Of a stretch of DNA of 64,000 nt, positions 17,155-26,306 are shown in pieces. The notes beneath the pieces are model-generated. The model did not search any database. It saw nothing but the letters and a program-made list of their open reading frames with translations, and had not been told where the DNA came from. Where the stretch lies: the NCBI RefSeq assembly GCF_020148005.1, contig NZ_JAGXFD010000001.1:72011-136010 (forward strand). Direction: 5' to 3'. Each line of letters starts with the position of its first letter. The first letter of the stretch is position 1. This DNA is from Modicisalibacter tunisiensis. Its GTDB lineage: Bacteria; Pseudomonadota; Gammaproteobacteria; Pseudomonadales; Halomonadaceae. The translations under genes and the position numbers were made by a program.

Positions 17155-18255
17155 TCAGGAGGACTGGTAATACCGCGGCACCCGCGGCAGGATGCCGGTC
17201 ATCAGCGTATAGCTGATGGTGTCGCAGTAGCGGGCCACTTCATCCACCGAGAGCACGGCCCCGCTGTCGTCGCGCCCCCACAGCACCACCCGGCTGCCGA
17301 TGCCGGCGCCCGGCAGGTCGGTCAGATCCACCGTGGCCATGTCCATCGAGACCTTGCCCGCCAGGCCGCAGCGCTGGCCGTCGACCAGCACCGGGGTGCC
17401 GTCGACGGCATGGCGATCGTAGCCGTCGCCGTAGCCGACGGCGATCACGCCGATCCGCGAGCGTCGCGGCGCCCGCCAGCGGCCGCCGTACCCCACCGGC
17501 TCGCCGGCGTCGATCTCGCGCACGGCGATGATCTCGGAGCGCAGCGTCATCACCGGCCGCAGATCCCGGGCGGCGTCGTTCTCGCCCTCCAGCGGGTTGC
17601 TGCCGTAGAGCATCACGCCGGGGCGGTTCCAGGCGCCGTGGGCCCGCGGCCAGGCCAGGGTCGCCGGGGAGTTGGCCAGGCACAGCGGCGCGCCGAGCCG
17701 CCCGGCCAGCGCCTCGACCTGCGCCATCTGGTGCTGGAAGTAGCCGGGATCGAGGGCGTCGGCGGTGGCGAAGTGGGTCATCAGGTGCAGGTCGGTGACC
17801 CGCTCGGGCGCCGCGCGCAGGCGCTGCCAGGCCGCCTCGGCCTGCGCCGGCGGGAAGCCCAGGCGGTGCATGCCGGTGTCCACCTTGAGCCAGGCGGGAA
17901 TCGGCCGGCGCGGATGATGGGCCAGCAGCGCGTCGAGCTGCCAGTCGCTGTGCACGGCGACCCACAGGCCCAGGGCCTCGACCTGCTCGAGCTCGTCGGC
18001 GGAGAAGATGCCCTCGAGCAGGACGATCGGCCGCTGGATGCCGGCGGCCCGCAGCGTCTGCGCCTCCTCGAGGCAGGCCACGGCGAAGGCCGGCGCCAGC
18101 GGCTCGAGCGCCCGGGCGCAGGCGACCGCGCCATGGCCGTAGGCGTCGGCCTTGAGCACCGCCAGCGCCCGGCTGCCGGGCGCGAGCTCCCGGGCCAGAC
18201 GGTAGTTGTGACGCAGGGCGGCGAGATCGATGTCGGCGTGCAGCGGCCGGGCCAT
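17155..18255 (-). CDS. alr: Alanine racemase
   Basis: A 366-aa PLP enzyme interconverting L- and D-alanine for peptidoglycan. The PLP lysine is Lys35 in LAVLKADAYGHG; the catalytic tyrosine lies in AVGYGDGYDR; SMDMATVDL and the C-terminal YCDTISYTLMTGI segment are canonical. ATG 18255 has AGGAG 8 nt upstream; the frame extends to 18288 without support. Whether it is the biosynthetic Alr or a DadX-type isozyme cannot be told, but there is no dadA beside it. Confidence 0.96.
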   Translation of the reverse strand: MARPLHADIDLAALRHNYRLARELAPGSRALAVLKADAYGHGAVACARALEPLAPAFAVACLEEAQTLRAAGIQRPIVLLEGIFSADELEQVEALGLWVAVHSDWQLDALLAHHPRRPIPAWLKVDTGMHRLGFPPAQAEAAWQRLRAAPERVTDLHLMTHFATADALDPGYFQHQMAQVEALAGRLGAPLCLANSPATLAWPRAHGAWNRPGVMLYGSNPLEGENDAARDLRPVMTLRSEIIAVREIDAGEPVGYGGRWRAPRRSRIGVIAVGYGDGYDRHAVDGTPVLVDGQRCGLAGKVSMDMATVDLTDLPGAGIGSRVVLWGRDDSGAVLSVDEVARYCDTISYTLMTGILPRVPRYYQSS

Positions 18256-18330
18256 GGGCGGGACTCCTGATGGGGCAAAAGACCTCATTATTTAGCAGCC
18301 GCCCGGGGATTTCACCCTGTATAACGCCCA

Positions 18331-18370
18331 AAGAAGCGGCCCCGGACAGAGGAATCGCCTGCCCGGGGCC
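18331..18370 (-). terminator. Hairpin terminator downstream of tolC
   Basis: Stem GGCCCCGG/CCGGGGCC with a 17-nt loop. On the minus strand it is followed by GCTTCTTT. It lies between the tolC stop (18386) and the alr start, so alr is probably transcribed separately. Confidence 0.6.
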
Positions 18371-18385
18371 CAGTGGCGCCTGGAA

Positions 18386-19855
18386 TCACTCGGCCGGCGG
18401 CGTCGGCGGCGCGCCGATATCCATGATGGCGGCATCCCCGCCGTTCGCATCGGCGGGCAGGTCGAGACGCACGTTCTCGGTCTCGCTCAGCCAGTCGTTC
18501 ACGGTGCGCAGCGCCTCGGTATCCAGGGTGCCCGACTCGCGGCGCAGCCCCAGCATGTCGGTGACGTAGGCGTAGCGCGACTGGGCGTAGCTGGCCAGGG
18601 CGTCGTAGAGGTTCTGCTCGGCCTGCAGCACGTCGACGATGTTGCGCGTGCCCACCTGGTAGCCGGAGCGGGTCGCCTCGAGCGCGCTGCGGTTGGAGAC
18701 CACCGCCTGACGCCGCGCCTCGACGGTCTGCACGTCGTTGACCACCTGGGTGTAGAACGAGCGCACCTGCTGGGTGGTCTGGCGGCGCTGCGCCTCGAAG
18801 TCGTACTGCGAGGCCTCGAGCTTGTAGGTGTTGCTCTTCACCTGGGCGCTGGTGCTGCCGCCGTGGAAGATCGGCACGCTGGCCTGCAGGCCGATCTCGG
18901 CGCCGGAGTTGTGCCCCGAGAGATAGTCGATGTCGTTGTTCGAATAGTTGTAATCGGCGTAGGCGTCGAGGGTCGGCAGATGGCCGGCCCGCGCGATATC
19001 GACGTTGTCGCGGGCGATGTCGATCCCCTTGCGGGTCGCCAGCAGCGTGGGGTTGTTTTCCATGGCCATCGACACCCAGGCGTCACGGGTCGCGGGCTTG
19101 GGCGTCTCGATGGGAATGTCGCCGGCCAGCCCCTCGATCGAGTCGTAGCGCTTGCCGGTCAGGCGCTCGAGGGCCTCGAAGCTGACCTGCAGGTCGTTGG
19201 CGGCGGCGATGCGCTGCGCCCGGGCCAGATCGTAGGAGGCCTGCGCCTCGTGCACGTCGGTGATCGCGATCAGCCCGACCTGGAACTGCTCCTTGGCCTG
19301 CTCGAGCTGACGCCGAATGGCCTTCTCCTGGGCCACGCGGGCGGCGAGGATGTCGCGCGCCTGGAGAATCGCGAAATAGGCATCGGACACGTCGAAGAGC
19401 ACCTGCTGGCGCGTCTGCTCCAGGGTCAGCGACTGCTGGTCGACCTGCTTCTCGCTGCGCTTGAGCTCATACCAGTTGGTGGCGTCGAACAGCGCCTGGG
19501 TCGCCTGAACGCTGACGCTGGCCGAGTTGTAGTTGTCGTCGCTGGGCGAACCGGTGGGCTGGGGCTGGGTGCTGGTCTGGCGCTCGAAGGTACGATTGTT
19601 GGCGACGCTGGCCTGGGCGTCGATCTGCGGCAGCAGATCGCCCCGCTGCACATCGCGGCTGGCTTCGGTGCTCTGGTAGGTGGAGCGGGACGAGGCCAGG
19701 GTGGCGTTGTTGTCGAGGGCGTCGCGGGCGATCGACCAGAGATCGGCGGCCTGGGCGGGCGAGGCGAGTGCCGCCGCCACCAGCAGCGGCAGCAGGCGCC
19801 AGCGGGCGCCGGGCACGCGCGAGCGGCGCGTGAAGAGAGCTTGTCGGGACGGCAT
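18386..19855 (-). CDS. tolC: TolC-family outer membrane channel
   Basis: A 489-aa outer-membrane efflux protein. The signal peptide ends near residue 36 (ALASPAQA). The mature part shows the duplicated OEP repeat, each half with long coiled helices (for example EKAIRRQLEQAKEQFQVGLI and RSALEATRSGYQVGTRNIVD). The paired phrases QFQVGLIAITDV and GYQVGTRNIVDV mark the internal duplication. It would be the exit duct for RND pumps such as the one at 55.9-60.3 kb, and for type I secretion. ATG 19855 has AAAGGAA upstream. It lies downstream of rpoS beyond a hairpin, so it is likely independent. Confidence 0.94.
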   Translation of the reverse strand: MPSRQALFTRRSRVPGARWRLLPLLVAAALASPAQAADLWSIARDALDNNATLASSRSTYQSTEASRDVQRGDLLPQIDAQASVANNRTFERQTSTQPQPTGSPSDDNYNSASVSVQATQALFDATNWYELKRSEKQVDQQSLTLEQTRQQVLFDVSDAYFAILQARDILAARVAQEKAIRRQLEQAKEQFQVGLIAITDVHEAQASYDLARAQRIAAANDLQVSFEALERLTGKRYDSIEGLAGDIPIETPKPATRDAWVSMAMENNPTLLATRKGIDIARDNVDIARAGHLPTLDAYADYNYSNNDIDYLSGHNSGAEIGLQASVPIFHGGSTSAQVKSNTYKLEASQYDFEAQRRQTTQQVRSFYTQVVNDVQTVEARRQAVVSNRSALEATRSGYQVGTRNIVDVLQAEQNLYDALASYAQSRYAYVTDMLGLRRESGTLDTEALRTVNDWLSETENVRLDLPADANGGDAAIMDIGAPPTPPAE

Positions 19856-19889
19856 CGGTATTATTCCTTTCACTAGAAGCAAGCCGGGA

Positions 19890-19911
19890 CGGCATTATAC
19901 ATACAATGCCG
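19890..19911 (-). promoter_or_regulatory. Candidate tolC promoter region with dyad
   Basis: The minus strand carries a perfect -10 hexamer TATAAT (19899-19894), 38 nt before the tolC ATG. It is embedded in the inverted repeat CGGCATT-N8-AATGCCG. No good -35 is evident, so an activator or the overlapping dyad may be important. Position supports a promoter; regulator unknown. Confidence 0.4.
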
Positions 19912-19952
19912 CATGTTAGCTTGCGAATCAAACGCGCGAAACGCCCGCTGCA

Positions 19953-19986
19953 ACGACGAACGCGGGCCTCGGCCCGCGTTCGTCGT
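19953..19986. terminator. Long perfect hairpin after rpoS
   Basis: A 16-bp perfect inverted repeat (ACGACGAACGCGGGCC and its complement) separated by two bases, 26 bp after the rpoS stop. There is no U tract on the minus strand, so it may stabilise the 3' end as well as terminate. Confidence 0.7.
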
Positions 19987-20011
19987 CATCGTTGCCCTGT
20001 CGCCGCCGGGC

Positions 20012-20986
20012 TCACTCGAAGATGGCGTCCAGGGAGAGCCCCTGCTTCTCGAGCACGCGACGCAGCTTCTTCAGCGCCTCGACCTGGATCTGGCGAACCC
20101 GCTCGCGGGTCAGGCCGATCTCCTCGCCGACCTCCTCGAGGGTGGCCGCCTCGTGGCCGCGCAGACCGAAGCGGCGCACCACGACCTCCATCTGCTTGTC
20201 GGTCAGCTCCGCCAGCCAGTCCTCGACGTGCTCCTTGACGTCGACATCCACCAGCGAGGACTCCGGGCCGCTCTCGTTCTCGTCGGCCAGGGTCTCGATC
20301 AGCGGCTTGTCGCTTTCGGTGCCCAGCGGGTAGTCCACCGACGAGATGCGCTCGTTGAGGCCCAGCATCTTCTTGACCGTGGCCACCGGCTTGTCGAGAA
20401 ACTCGGCGATCTCCTCGGCGGTGGCCTCGTGGTCGAGCTTCTGGGTCAGCTCACGGGCGGCGCGCAGGTAGATGTTGAGTTCCTTGACCACGTGGATCGG
20501 CAGGCGGATCGTCCGGGTCTGGTTCATCAGCGCCCGCTCGATGGTCTGACGGATCCACCAGGTGGCGTAGGTGGAGAAGCGGAAGCCGCGCTCCGGATCG
20601 AACTTCTCGACGGCACGGATCAGGCCCAGGTTGCCCTCCTCGATGAGGTCGAGCAGCGACAGCCCGCGATTGAGATAGCGGCGGGCGATCTTGACCACCA
20701 GCCGCAGGTTGGATTCGATCATGCGCTGCCGACCGGCCGGGTCCCCCTTCTGTGCCAGGCGGCCGAAATGCACCTCCTCTTCCGGGGTCAGCAGCGGCGA
20801 AAAACCGATTTCGTTGAGATAGATCTGGGTGGCATCCAGACTCTGGTGGTAGTGGTTGTCCTCGCGGCTCAGCGCCTTCTCGAACGCTGCCTCTTCCTTG
20901 GCATCCGCGGCATCGTCAATGACCTGCACCTCGTCATCCGTATCGTTGAGATCGACATCCTGAAGGTCCCGTTCAAGCATGCTCAT
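20012..20986 (-). CDS. rpoS: RNA polymerase sigma factor RpoS
   Basis: A 324-aa group 2 sigma-70 factor for stationary-phase and stress genes. Region 1.2 to 2 reads [21 protein letters not shown]; core-binding and -10 recognition follow in [20 protein letters not shown] and [16 protein letters not shown]. The C-terminal helix-turn-helix is [20 protein letters not shown]. The acidic N-terminus (about 1-45) resembles Halomonas and Pseudomonas RpoS. A start at MLERDL (20980) is also possible. It lies downstream of nlpD; in enterics the main rpoS promoter is inside nlpD. A leader of about 156 nt with hairpins precedes it, consistent with post-transcriptional control. Confidence 0.96.
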   Translation of the reverse strand: MSMLERDLQDVDLNDTDDEVQVIDDAADAKEEAAFEKALSREDNHYHQSLDATQIYLNEIGFSPLLTPEEEVHFGRLAQKGDPAGRQRMIESNLRLVVKIARRYLNRGLSLLDLIEEGNLGLIRAVEKFDPERGFRFSTYATWWIRQTIERALMNQTRTIRLPIHVVKELNIYLRAARELTQKLDHEATAEEIAEFLDKPVATVKKMLGLNERISSVDYPLGTESDKPLIETLADENESGPESSLVDVDVKEHVEDWLAELTDKQMEVVVRRFGLRGHEAATLEEVGEEIGLTRERVRQIQVEALKKLRRVLEKQGLSLDAIFE

Positions 20987-21098
20987 GTCGCTACCCCGTT
21001 AGTCTGCTGCTCGGCTGTGCAGCCGTGATTCGGCTCGGTGTTGTTATTGTCGACCTGTCTCTGGGGCGACCGGATGTGCGGTCGTCCGTCCCTGTAAC

Positions 21099-21122
21099 GG
21101 GAAGCCGCCCATGCGGCTTCCC
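21099..21122 (-). terminator. nlpD-rpoS intergenic hairpin
   Basis: A perfect 10-bp stem GGGAAGCCGC/GCGGCTTCCC with a 4-nt loop, 21 bp past the nlpD stop. There is no U run after it on the minus strand, so it could attenuate or process the transcript rather than stop it fully. Confidence 0.55.
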
Positions 21123-21142
21123 ACTCCCCTCGCCTCGGCGCC

Positions 21143-22327
21143 TCAGCGCGCCGGCAGGTAGTCGAGGGGATCCCGAGGCTGGCCATCCTTGCGGACCTCG
21201 AAATGCAGCTTGACGCCATCGGCATCGGAGTTGCCCATCGTGGCGATCACCTCACCCGCCTTGACGACATCATTTTCCTTCACCCTCAGGCTGTCATTGT
21301 GCGCGTAGGCACTCAGGAAATGGTCGTTGTGCTTGAGGAGGATGAGGTTGCCGTAGCCGCGTACGCCACTGCCTGCATAGACGACGATACCCGGGCCGGC
21401 AGCCTTGACAGGTTGCCCCTTTTGCCCGGCGATATCAATGCCGGCGGTGATGTTAGAGTTGTCAGAAAAACGTCCAACGATCTTGCCCTCGGTCGGCCAT
21501 TGCCAGGAGATGTTCGTCACCGGCTGATAGCTGCGCTGCGCCGGTTTCGGCGCCTCGGCACCGCCCGCGACCGCCGTGCCGGCATCGGCCTGCTGGCCAC
21601 TGTCAGCCTTCGCCTTATTGGCGGATGACACCTTGGCGCCTTGGCCAGTATCGCCGCCGCGGGATGACACGGCGGTGTCGGTTTTCTTGCGCGCGGACGA
21701 CGACGCGGATCCGGTGGCGGCCGCCTTCGACGTCTCGGCGCTGCCGGTGTCGCGGGCCGCCGAGGCGGCCGTTGATGCCTTGTCGGCCGTTCCGGTCTTG
21801 CTTGAGCCCGCGTGCTCATAGACCGGGCCCGGAGCCTGCATGGCGCCGGAGCGGTTGCCGACGCCGGCGGCCGTGGCCAAGGCCCGGCGCTCCGGCGAGC
21901 CGTCATCCTGCGAACCGGCCGCCGCCGTACCGGAAGCCTCGCCCCCGGTGCCGGCCAGCAGCCAGTCGGGGTTCTGGGGCGATGCCGCACCGCCCGCGCC
22001 ACCCGCCCCATCGTCGGGACGGGCCACCGCCGGCGCGGCACCGGTACCGCTCGAGGCGCCGGCATCGGCGGACTCGCTCAGCCGCAGGGTCTGGCCGGGC
22101 TGGATGCGATAGGGCGGCGTGATGCCGTTGAGGCGCGCCAGCTCGCGGAAATCCATGTTGTTGCGCCAGGCGATGCCGTAGAGGGTGTCGCCCGCCTCCA
22201 CGGTGACGGTCTGCCGGGGCGCCTGTTCCCGGCTGGTCGACAGATCGCTGACCTGGGGCGGGGCCTCGGGGGCCGCACAGCCCGCCACCGCCAGCGACAG
22301 CATCGAAATCACAACGGCCTTGCGCAT
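21143..22327 (-). CDS. nlpD: Amidase-activator lipoprotein NlpD
   Basis: A 394-aa envelope lipoprotein. The lipobox is LAVAGC with Cys17. A LysM domain (about 40-85, VEAGDTLYGIAWRNNMDFRE) is followed by an Ala/Gly/Ser/Thr-rich linker of about 180 residues and a C-terminal LytM/M23 domain from about 275. The first zinc-ligand His expected before GIDIAG is replaced (NITAGIDIAG), so the domain should be inactive, as in known NlpD proteins that activate the amidase AmiC at division sites. It lies 4 bp after the DUF368 gene and upstream of rpoS. The linker is unusually long and low in complexity. Confidence 0.92.
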   Translation of the reverse strand: MRKAVVISMLSLAVAGCAAPEAPPQVSDLSTSREQAPRQTVTVEAGDTLYGIAWRNNMDFRELARLNGITPPYRIQPGQTLRLSESADAGASSGTGAAPAVARPDDGAGGAGGAASPQNPDWLLAGTGGEASGTAAAGSQDDGSPERRALATAAGVGNRSGAMQAPGPVYEHAGSSKTGTADKASTAASAARDTGSAETSKAAATGSASSSARKKTDTAVSSRGGDTGQGAKVSSANKAKADSGQQADAGTAVAGGAEAPKPAQRSYQPVTNISWQWPTEGKIVGRFSDNSNITAGIDIAGQKGQPVKAAGPGIVVYAGSGVRGYGNLILLKHNDHFLSAYAHNDSLRVKENDVVKAGEVIATMGNSDADGVKLHFEVRKDGQPRDPLDYLPAR

Positions 22328-22331
22328 GGAT

Positions 22332-23261
22332 TCATGACTCCTTGAAAGATGACGTGGAACGTTCCCCCACCGCCAGTACCAGCACCAGGCCGACGGCCAT
22401 CAGCGCCAGGGCCGCGGCCAGCTGCGCCGGCTCGCCGGTCAGGGCGCTGTAGTCGCCGGGCAGCAGGTAGCGGTAATCCAGCGGAATCACCTGCTGGTCC
22501 GGTCCCAGCTGGTAGCTGACCATCTCGCGCCAGGGCCACAGCAGCGGCAGCGAGCCGAGGATGAAGCCCACCAGCAGCTGCAGCGTCGCCGTGTGGTAGT
22601 GGCGGAACAGCCAGGACAGCAGCCGCGACATGGTCAGCAGGCCGACCAGGCAGCCGGCGCCGAACTGGAGGATCAGGCCGGCATCCATTCCCTTGATGCC
22701 GGTCATCACCGTGCCGTAAAGCCCCATGGTCAGCAACAGGAAACTGCCCGAGACGCCGGGCAGCAGCATGGCGCTGATGGCGATCGCCCCGCCGACCATC
22801 AGTCGCAGGCTGCCCAGGCCGGACAGCGCCGGCATCAGGCTGGGCAGCCATTGCGCCAGCAGCATGCCCACCGCCAGCGGCAGCACGTGCCACAGCCGCC
22901 AGCCATCCACATGGCGCATCACCACCACGGCCGAGGCGGCGACCAGGCCGAAGAAGAAGGCGTTGAGCAGCAGCGGGTGCGCCGCCAGCAGGTAGGTGAC
23001 CAGGTGCGCGACGCTGATCAGGCTGGCGGCGATCCCGGCGAGCAGCGGCAGCAGGAAGGCCAGGTTGAGGTGCGCCACCAGCCCGCGCGCACCGCCGCGG
23101 CGCCAGGCCGTCCAGGCGGTGGGGCCGAACCGGCGGATGGAGTGGATCAGCTCCTCGTAGATCCCGGTAATGAAGGCGATGGTCCCGCCGGAGACGCCCG
23201 GCACGGCGTCCGCCGCCCCCATGCCCGCGCCCTTGAAGAACAGCTTAAGCGCTCGTTTCAA
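22332..23261 (-). CDS. popT: DUF368 membrane protein, PopT-like undecaprenyl-phosphate translocase
   Basis: A 309-aa polytopic protein with two copies of the DUF368 signature: GMGAADAVPGVSGGTIAFIT near the N-terminus and AISAMLLPGVSGSFLLLTMG in the middle. The family includes PopT, reported to recycle undecaprenyl phosphate across the inner membrane. The proposed start is TTG 23261 (MKRALKLFFKG), because AGGAG lies about 7 nt upstream; the ATG at 23312 adds 17 non-conserved residues. It sits between pcm and nlpD, four bases from nlpD, so probably in the same operon. The biochemical role is inferred from the family. Confidence 0.85.
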   Translation of the reverse strand: MKRALKLFFKGAGMGAADAVPGVSGGTIAFITGIYEELIHSIRRFGPTAWTAWRRGGARGLVAHLNLAFLLPLLAGIAASLISVAHLVTYLLAAHPLLLNAFFFGLVAASAVVVMRHVDGWRLWHVLPLAVGMLLAQWLPSLMPALSGLGSLRLMVGGAIAISAMLLPGVSGSFLLLTMGLYGTVMTGIKGMDAGLILQFGAGCLVGLLTMSRLLSWLFRHYHTATLQLLVGFILGSLPLLWPWREMVSYQLGPDQQVIPLDYRYLLPGDYSALTGEPAQLAAALALMAVGLVLVLAVGERSTSSFKES

Positions 23262-23330
23262 CGCCCGACTCCTCTGGATCAATGTCAAAAAGTGCTCGCC
23301 CGTGACAGCCACGGGATACCGGCGCCGTCG

Positions 23331-23966
23331 TCACTGGATGATGCCCTCCAGCAGCGGCACGAAGCGCACCCGCTCGAGGCGCTGCTGTGCATAGCCGTCG
23401 CCGCGACGCACGATGCGGGTCAGCCACTGGACGCCCTCGGCGTCGGCCAGCGGCGCGACCAGGGTTCCGCCATCGCTCAACTGCGACAACAGCGCCCCGG
23501 GAAGTTCACTCGCGCAGGCGGTCAGCAGGATGGTGTCGAAGGGCGCCGCCTCCGGCCAGCCGTGGGCGCCGTCGGTCAGCCGCAGGCGCACGTTGTGCGC
23601 GCCGAGCCGGGCCAGGCGCATCCGCGCCCGGGTCTGCAGGCTGCGGATGCGCTCCAGCGACCATACCGCATCGACCAGCCGCGACAGGATCAGGGTCTGG
23701 TAGCCGGAACCGGTGCCCACCTCCAGCACGCGTCGCGCACCGCTGGCCAGCACCAGCTCGCTCATGCGCGCGACCATCCAGGGCTGCGAGAGCGTCTGGC
23801 CGAAGCCGATGGGCAGGGAGGTATCCTCGTAGGCACGGTGGGCCAGCGCCTCGTCGACGAACAGGTGGCGCGGCTCGCGGGCCAGTGCCGCGAGCACCCG
23901 GGTATCCGTGATGCCGGCCTCGGCCAGGCGCCCCACCATGCGATCGCGGGTGCGCTGCGAGGTCAT
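23331..23966 (-). CDS. pcm: Protein-L-isoaspartate O-methyltransferase
   Basis: A 211-aa SAM-dependent enzyme repairing isoaspartyl residues in aged proteins. The SAM-binding motif VLEVGTGSGYQTLILSRL and the substrate segment PIGFGQTLSQPWMVARM are diagnostic. ATG 23966 (MTSQRTRDRM) gives the usual length and lies 17 bp past the surE stop; earlier ATGs at 24005 and 24026 would overlap surE. It is in the conserved surE-pcm-nlpD-rpoS block that serves stationary-phase survival. Confidence 0.95.
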   Translation of the reverse strand: MTSQRTRDRMVGRLAEAGITDTRVLAALAREPRHLFVDEALAHRAYEDTSLPIGFGQTLSQPWMVARMSELVLASGARRVLEVGTGSGYQTLILSRLVDAVWSLERIRSLQTRARMRLARLGAHNVRLRLTDGAHGWPEAAPFDTILLTACASELPGALLSQLSDGGTLVAPLADAEGVQWLTRIVRRGDGYAQQRLERVRFVPLLEGIIQ

Positions 23967-23982
23967 GCCGATGCCGCTGAGT

Positions 23983-24738
23983 TCACGCGAGTCGTGACAG
24001 CGCATCGAGCCAGCCCTGTACGTCATGCAGCGCCCCGTGGCGAGTCAGGTCGGTCTGCAACGGGGTGATCGACACGTAGCCACCCTCGACGGCGGCGAAG
24101 TCGGTGTCGGGTCCGTCATCGGCGTTCTCGCCCACCGCAGCGATCCAGTAGCGGGTACGGCCGCGCGGGTCGGTGACCGGCAGCGGGCGCTGCGCCGGGC
24201 CGCGATAGCCCAGCCGGGTGACGCGAAAGCCGCGGATCGCCTCCCAGGGCAGGTCGGGCACATTGACGTTGAGCAGGCTGCGCGGCGGCAGCGACAGCGA
24301 GTCCGCCGCCCCCACCAGGCTCGCCGCGACCCGCCCGGCGGTAGCGAAGTGGTGCGAGCCCGCCAGCGATACGGCGATCGCCGGCATGCCCAGGTTGCGG
24401 CCTTCCATGGCGGCGGCCACGGTGCCCGAGTAGAGCACGTCGTCGCCCAGGTTGCTGCCGTGGTTGATGCCCGAGATCACCAGGTCGGGTCGCTCGTCCC
24501 AGACACCGTTGACCCCCAGATAGACGCAGTCCGCCGGCGTGCCGTCGACGCTGTAGAAGCCGTTGTCGAGCGCGGTCAGCGCCAGTGGCCGGGTCAGGGT
24601 CAGCGAGTTGCTGGCGCCGCTCTTGTCGCGGTCCGGCGCCACCACGCGCACGCGGGCATGGGCCGCCAGCGCTTCATACAGCGCCTTGAGTCCCGGGGCG
24701 TGAACCCCATCGTCGTTGGAAAGCAGCAGTTTTCGCAT
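23983..24738 (-). CDS. surE: 5'-nucleotidase SurE
   Basis: A 251-aa cytosolic metal-dependent nucleotidase and exopolyphosphatase. The metal site is [13 protein letters not shown] (Asp8, Asp9); the active-site segment [13 protein letters not shown] and [19 protein letters not shown] follow. It dephosphorylates nucleoside 5'- and 3'-monophosphates under stress. Start ATG 24738 is canonical ([11 protein letters not shown]). It lies 24 bp downstream of truD and upstream of pcm in one run of minus-strand genes. Confidence 0.96.
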   Translation of the reverse strand: MRKLLLSNDDGVHAPGLKALYEALAAHARVRVVAPDRDKSGASNSLTLTRPLALTALDNGFYSVDGTPADCVYLGVNGVWDERPDLVISGINHGSNLGDDVLYSGTVAAAMEGRNLGMPAIAVSLAGSHHFATAGRVAASLVGAADSLSLPPRSLLNVNVPDLPWEAIRGFRVTRLGYRGPAQRPLPVTDPRGRTRYWIAAVGENADDGPDTDFAAVEGGYVSITPLQTDLTRHGALHDVQGWLDALSRLA

Positions 24739-24762
24739 CGCTCGGTCTCCTCGGGCCGCACG

Positions 24763-25821
24763 CTACAGGGTGGGATGGCACAGCAGCTCGCGCAGTACGG
24801 CGGTGGCGAAGGCCCCGCGCGGCAGGGTGAAGCCGAGCGTCGCCGTCTCGCCCTCGTGACGCAGCTCGGCCGCCACCGGACGCACCCGCAGGGCGCGCCG
24901 CGCGGTGCGTACCCCGCTCTCCGCCAGCGCCGCGCACAACCCGGCATGCGCCGCGCCCAGGCCCTGTTCGAGCGCGGCGGCCGCCTCCCGCGCCGTGGAC
25001 TCCCCCGCGCCCCACAGCAACCCGGCCGGGTGCACGTCGCCCGCCGCGACGCGCCCGGCCAGTTCGGCATCCGGCGCCTCGGCCACGAACAGGCTCTGCG
25101 TGCCGTCGAGCATCAGCACCTCGCCCGGCAGTGCCCGGTCCCAGTCGCCACGGCGCACCCGCTCGGCCAGCAGCTCGTTGAACAGGTAGCTGCGCGCCGC
25201 CGAGAGCAGCATGCCCTGGCGGTCGTCGCGCTTGCGCCACCCTCGGGCGAGTATGCCACAGGCGCGCTGCAGGTTACGGCCTTCGGGGCCGAAACGCTGG
25301 GGGCCGAAGTAGTTGGGCACCCCCGCCTCGCGGATGCGTTCCCAGCGCGACGCGAAGGCGGGATGAACGACCGCCGACCCACCGAGGCGCAGGCGAAAGC
25401 GGTTGCCGCGATGCACGCCGCGCTTGAGCTTGCGCGGATGGCGGGCCTGCTCGAGCAGCGTCACCTGCGCCGCGGCCAGCCGCTCGGCCAGGTCCGTCGG
25501 GGCCTCGCGCCCCGGCAGATGCACCGACAGCCACTGCCGGGTCACCGCGAAGCGATCCTTCATGCCCGCGTAGCCGACGTCCCGCGGCGTCACCTCGCAG
25601 GCCCGAGCCACCCGGCGCGCCAGCTCGGGCGTGCCCAGGTCGCGCTTTTCCAGCCACAGCCAGAGATGCTCGCCCTCGCCTTCCGGAGCGAAGCCCAGCC
25701 ACTCCTCGACCACGAAGTCCTCGGGCACGAGGCGGTACTCGCCGGCGACCGGCGGGTCGCCATGGGCCCGCGGCCAATCGGGGGGCCAGGCCGGAACGGG
25801 AATCGCATGCCTTGTGCTCAC
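24763..25821 (-). CDS. truD: tRNA pseudouridine(13) synthase TruD
   Basis: A 352-aa pseudouridine synthase modifying U13 of tRNA-Glu. The family core is [15 protein letters not shown], with catalytic Asp89; RGNRFRLRL and [11 protein letters not shown] are further TruD signatures. The start is GTG 25821, overlapping the ispF stop as GTGA; no ATG is suitably placed. The insertion domain (about 160-300) is present. Tight coupling to ispF is conserved in gammaproteobacteria. Confidence 0.95.
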   Translation of the reverse strand: MSTRHAIPVPAWPPDWPRAHGDPPVAGEYRLVPEDFVVEEWLGFAPEGEGEHLWLWLEKRDLGTPELARRVARACEVTPRDVGYAGMKDRFAVTRQWLSVHLPGREAPTDLAERLAAAQVTLLEQARHPRKLKRGVHRGNRFRLRLGGSAVVHPAFASRWERIREAGVPNYFGPQRFGPEGRNLQRACGILARGWRKRDDRQGMLLSAARSYLFNELLAERVRRGDWDRALPGEVLMLDGTQSLFVAEAPDAELAGRVAAGDVHPAGLLWGAGESTAREAAAALEQGLGAAHAGLCAALAESGVRTARRALRVRPVAAELRHEGETATLGFTLPRGAFATAVLRELLCHPTL

Positions 25822-26306
25822 CCGGCTGCCTCCGCCGCCATCAGCAGCACCACTGCCTCGGCGGCGATGCCCTCGCCGCGACCGGTGAAGCCCAGCCGCT
25901 CGGTGGTGGTGGCCTTGACGTTGACCGCCCCGAGCGCCACGCCCAGATCGCCGGCGATGGCCTCGCGCATGGCGGGAATGTGGACGACGAGCCGGGGAGC
26001 CTGGGCGATCACCGTGGCGTCGAGGTTGGCGACGGCGTAGCCCGCCTCGCCGACCCGCGCCATCACGTCGCGCAGCAACGCCCGGCTGTCGGCGCCGGCC
26101 CAGCGGGGGTCGGTATCGGGAAAGTGCCGGCCGATGTCGCCCAGCGCGCATGCGCCCAGCAGGGCGTCGCACAGGGCGTGCAGCAGCACGTCGCCGTCCG
26201 AGTGGGCGATGACGCCGTGATCATGGGCGATGCGCACGCCGCCGATCATCACATGGTCGCCTTCGCCGAAGCGGTGAACGTCGAAACCGTGGCCGATTCG
26301 CATCAT
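25818..26306 (-). CDS. ispF: 2-C-methyl-D-erythritol 2,4-cyclodiphosphate synthase
   Basis: A 162-aa trimeric MEP-pathway enzyme making the cyclodiphosphate intermediate. Zn ligands are visible in GHGFDVHRF (Asp, His) and in [29 protein letters not shown] forms the CDP site. ATG 26306 (MMRIGHG) overlaps the ispD stop; the second Met (26303) is equally possible. Its own stop overlaps the truD GTG. Confidence 0.96.
   Translation of the reverse strand: MMRIGHGFDVHRFGEGDHVMIGGVRIAHDHGVIAHSDGDVLLHALCDALLGACALGDIGRHFPDTDPRWAGADSRALLRDVMARVGEAGYAVANLDATVIAQAPRLVVHIPAMREAIAGDLGVALGAVNVKATTTERLGFTGRGEGIAAEAVVLLMAAEAAG

Noticed and set aside
21143-22327. Active M23 endopeptidase
   Set aside because: The first zinc-ligand His is missing and the LysM-LytM lipoprotein layout beside rpoS identifies NlpD.
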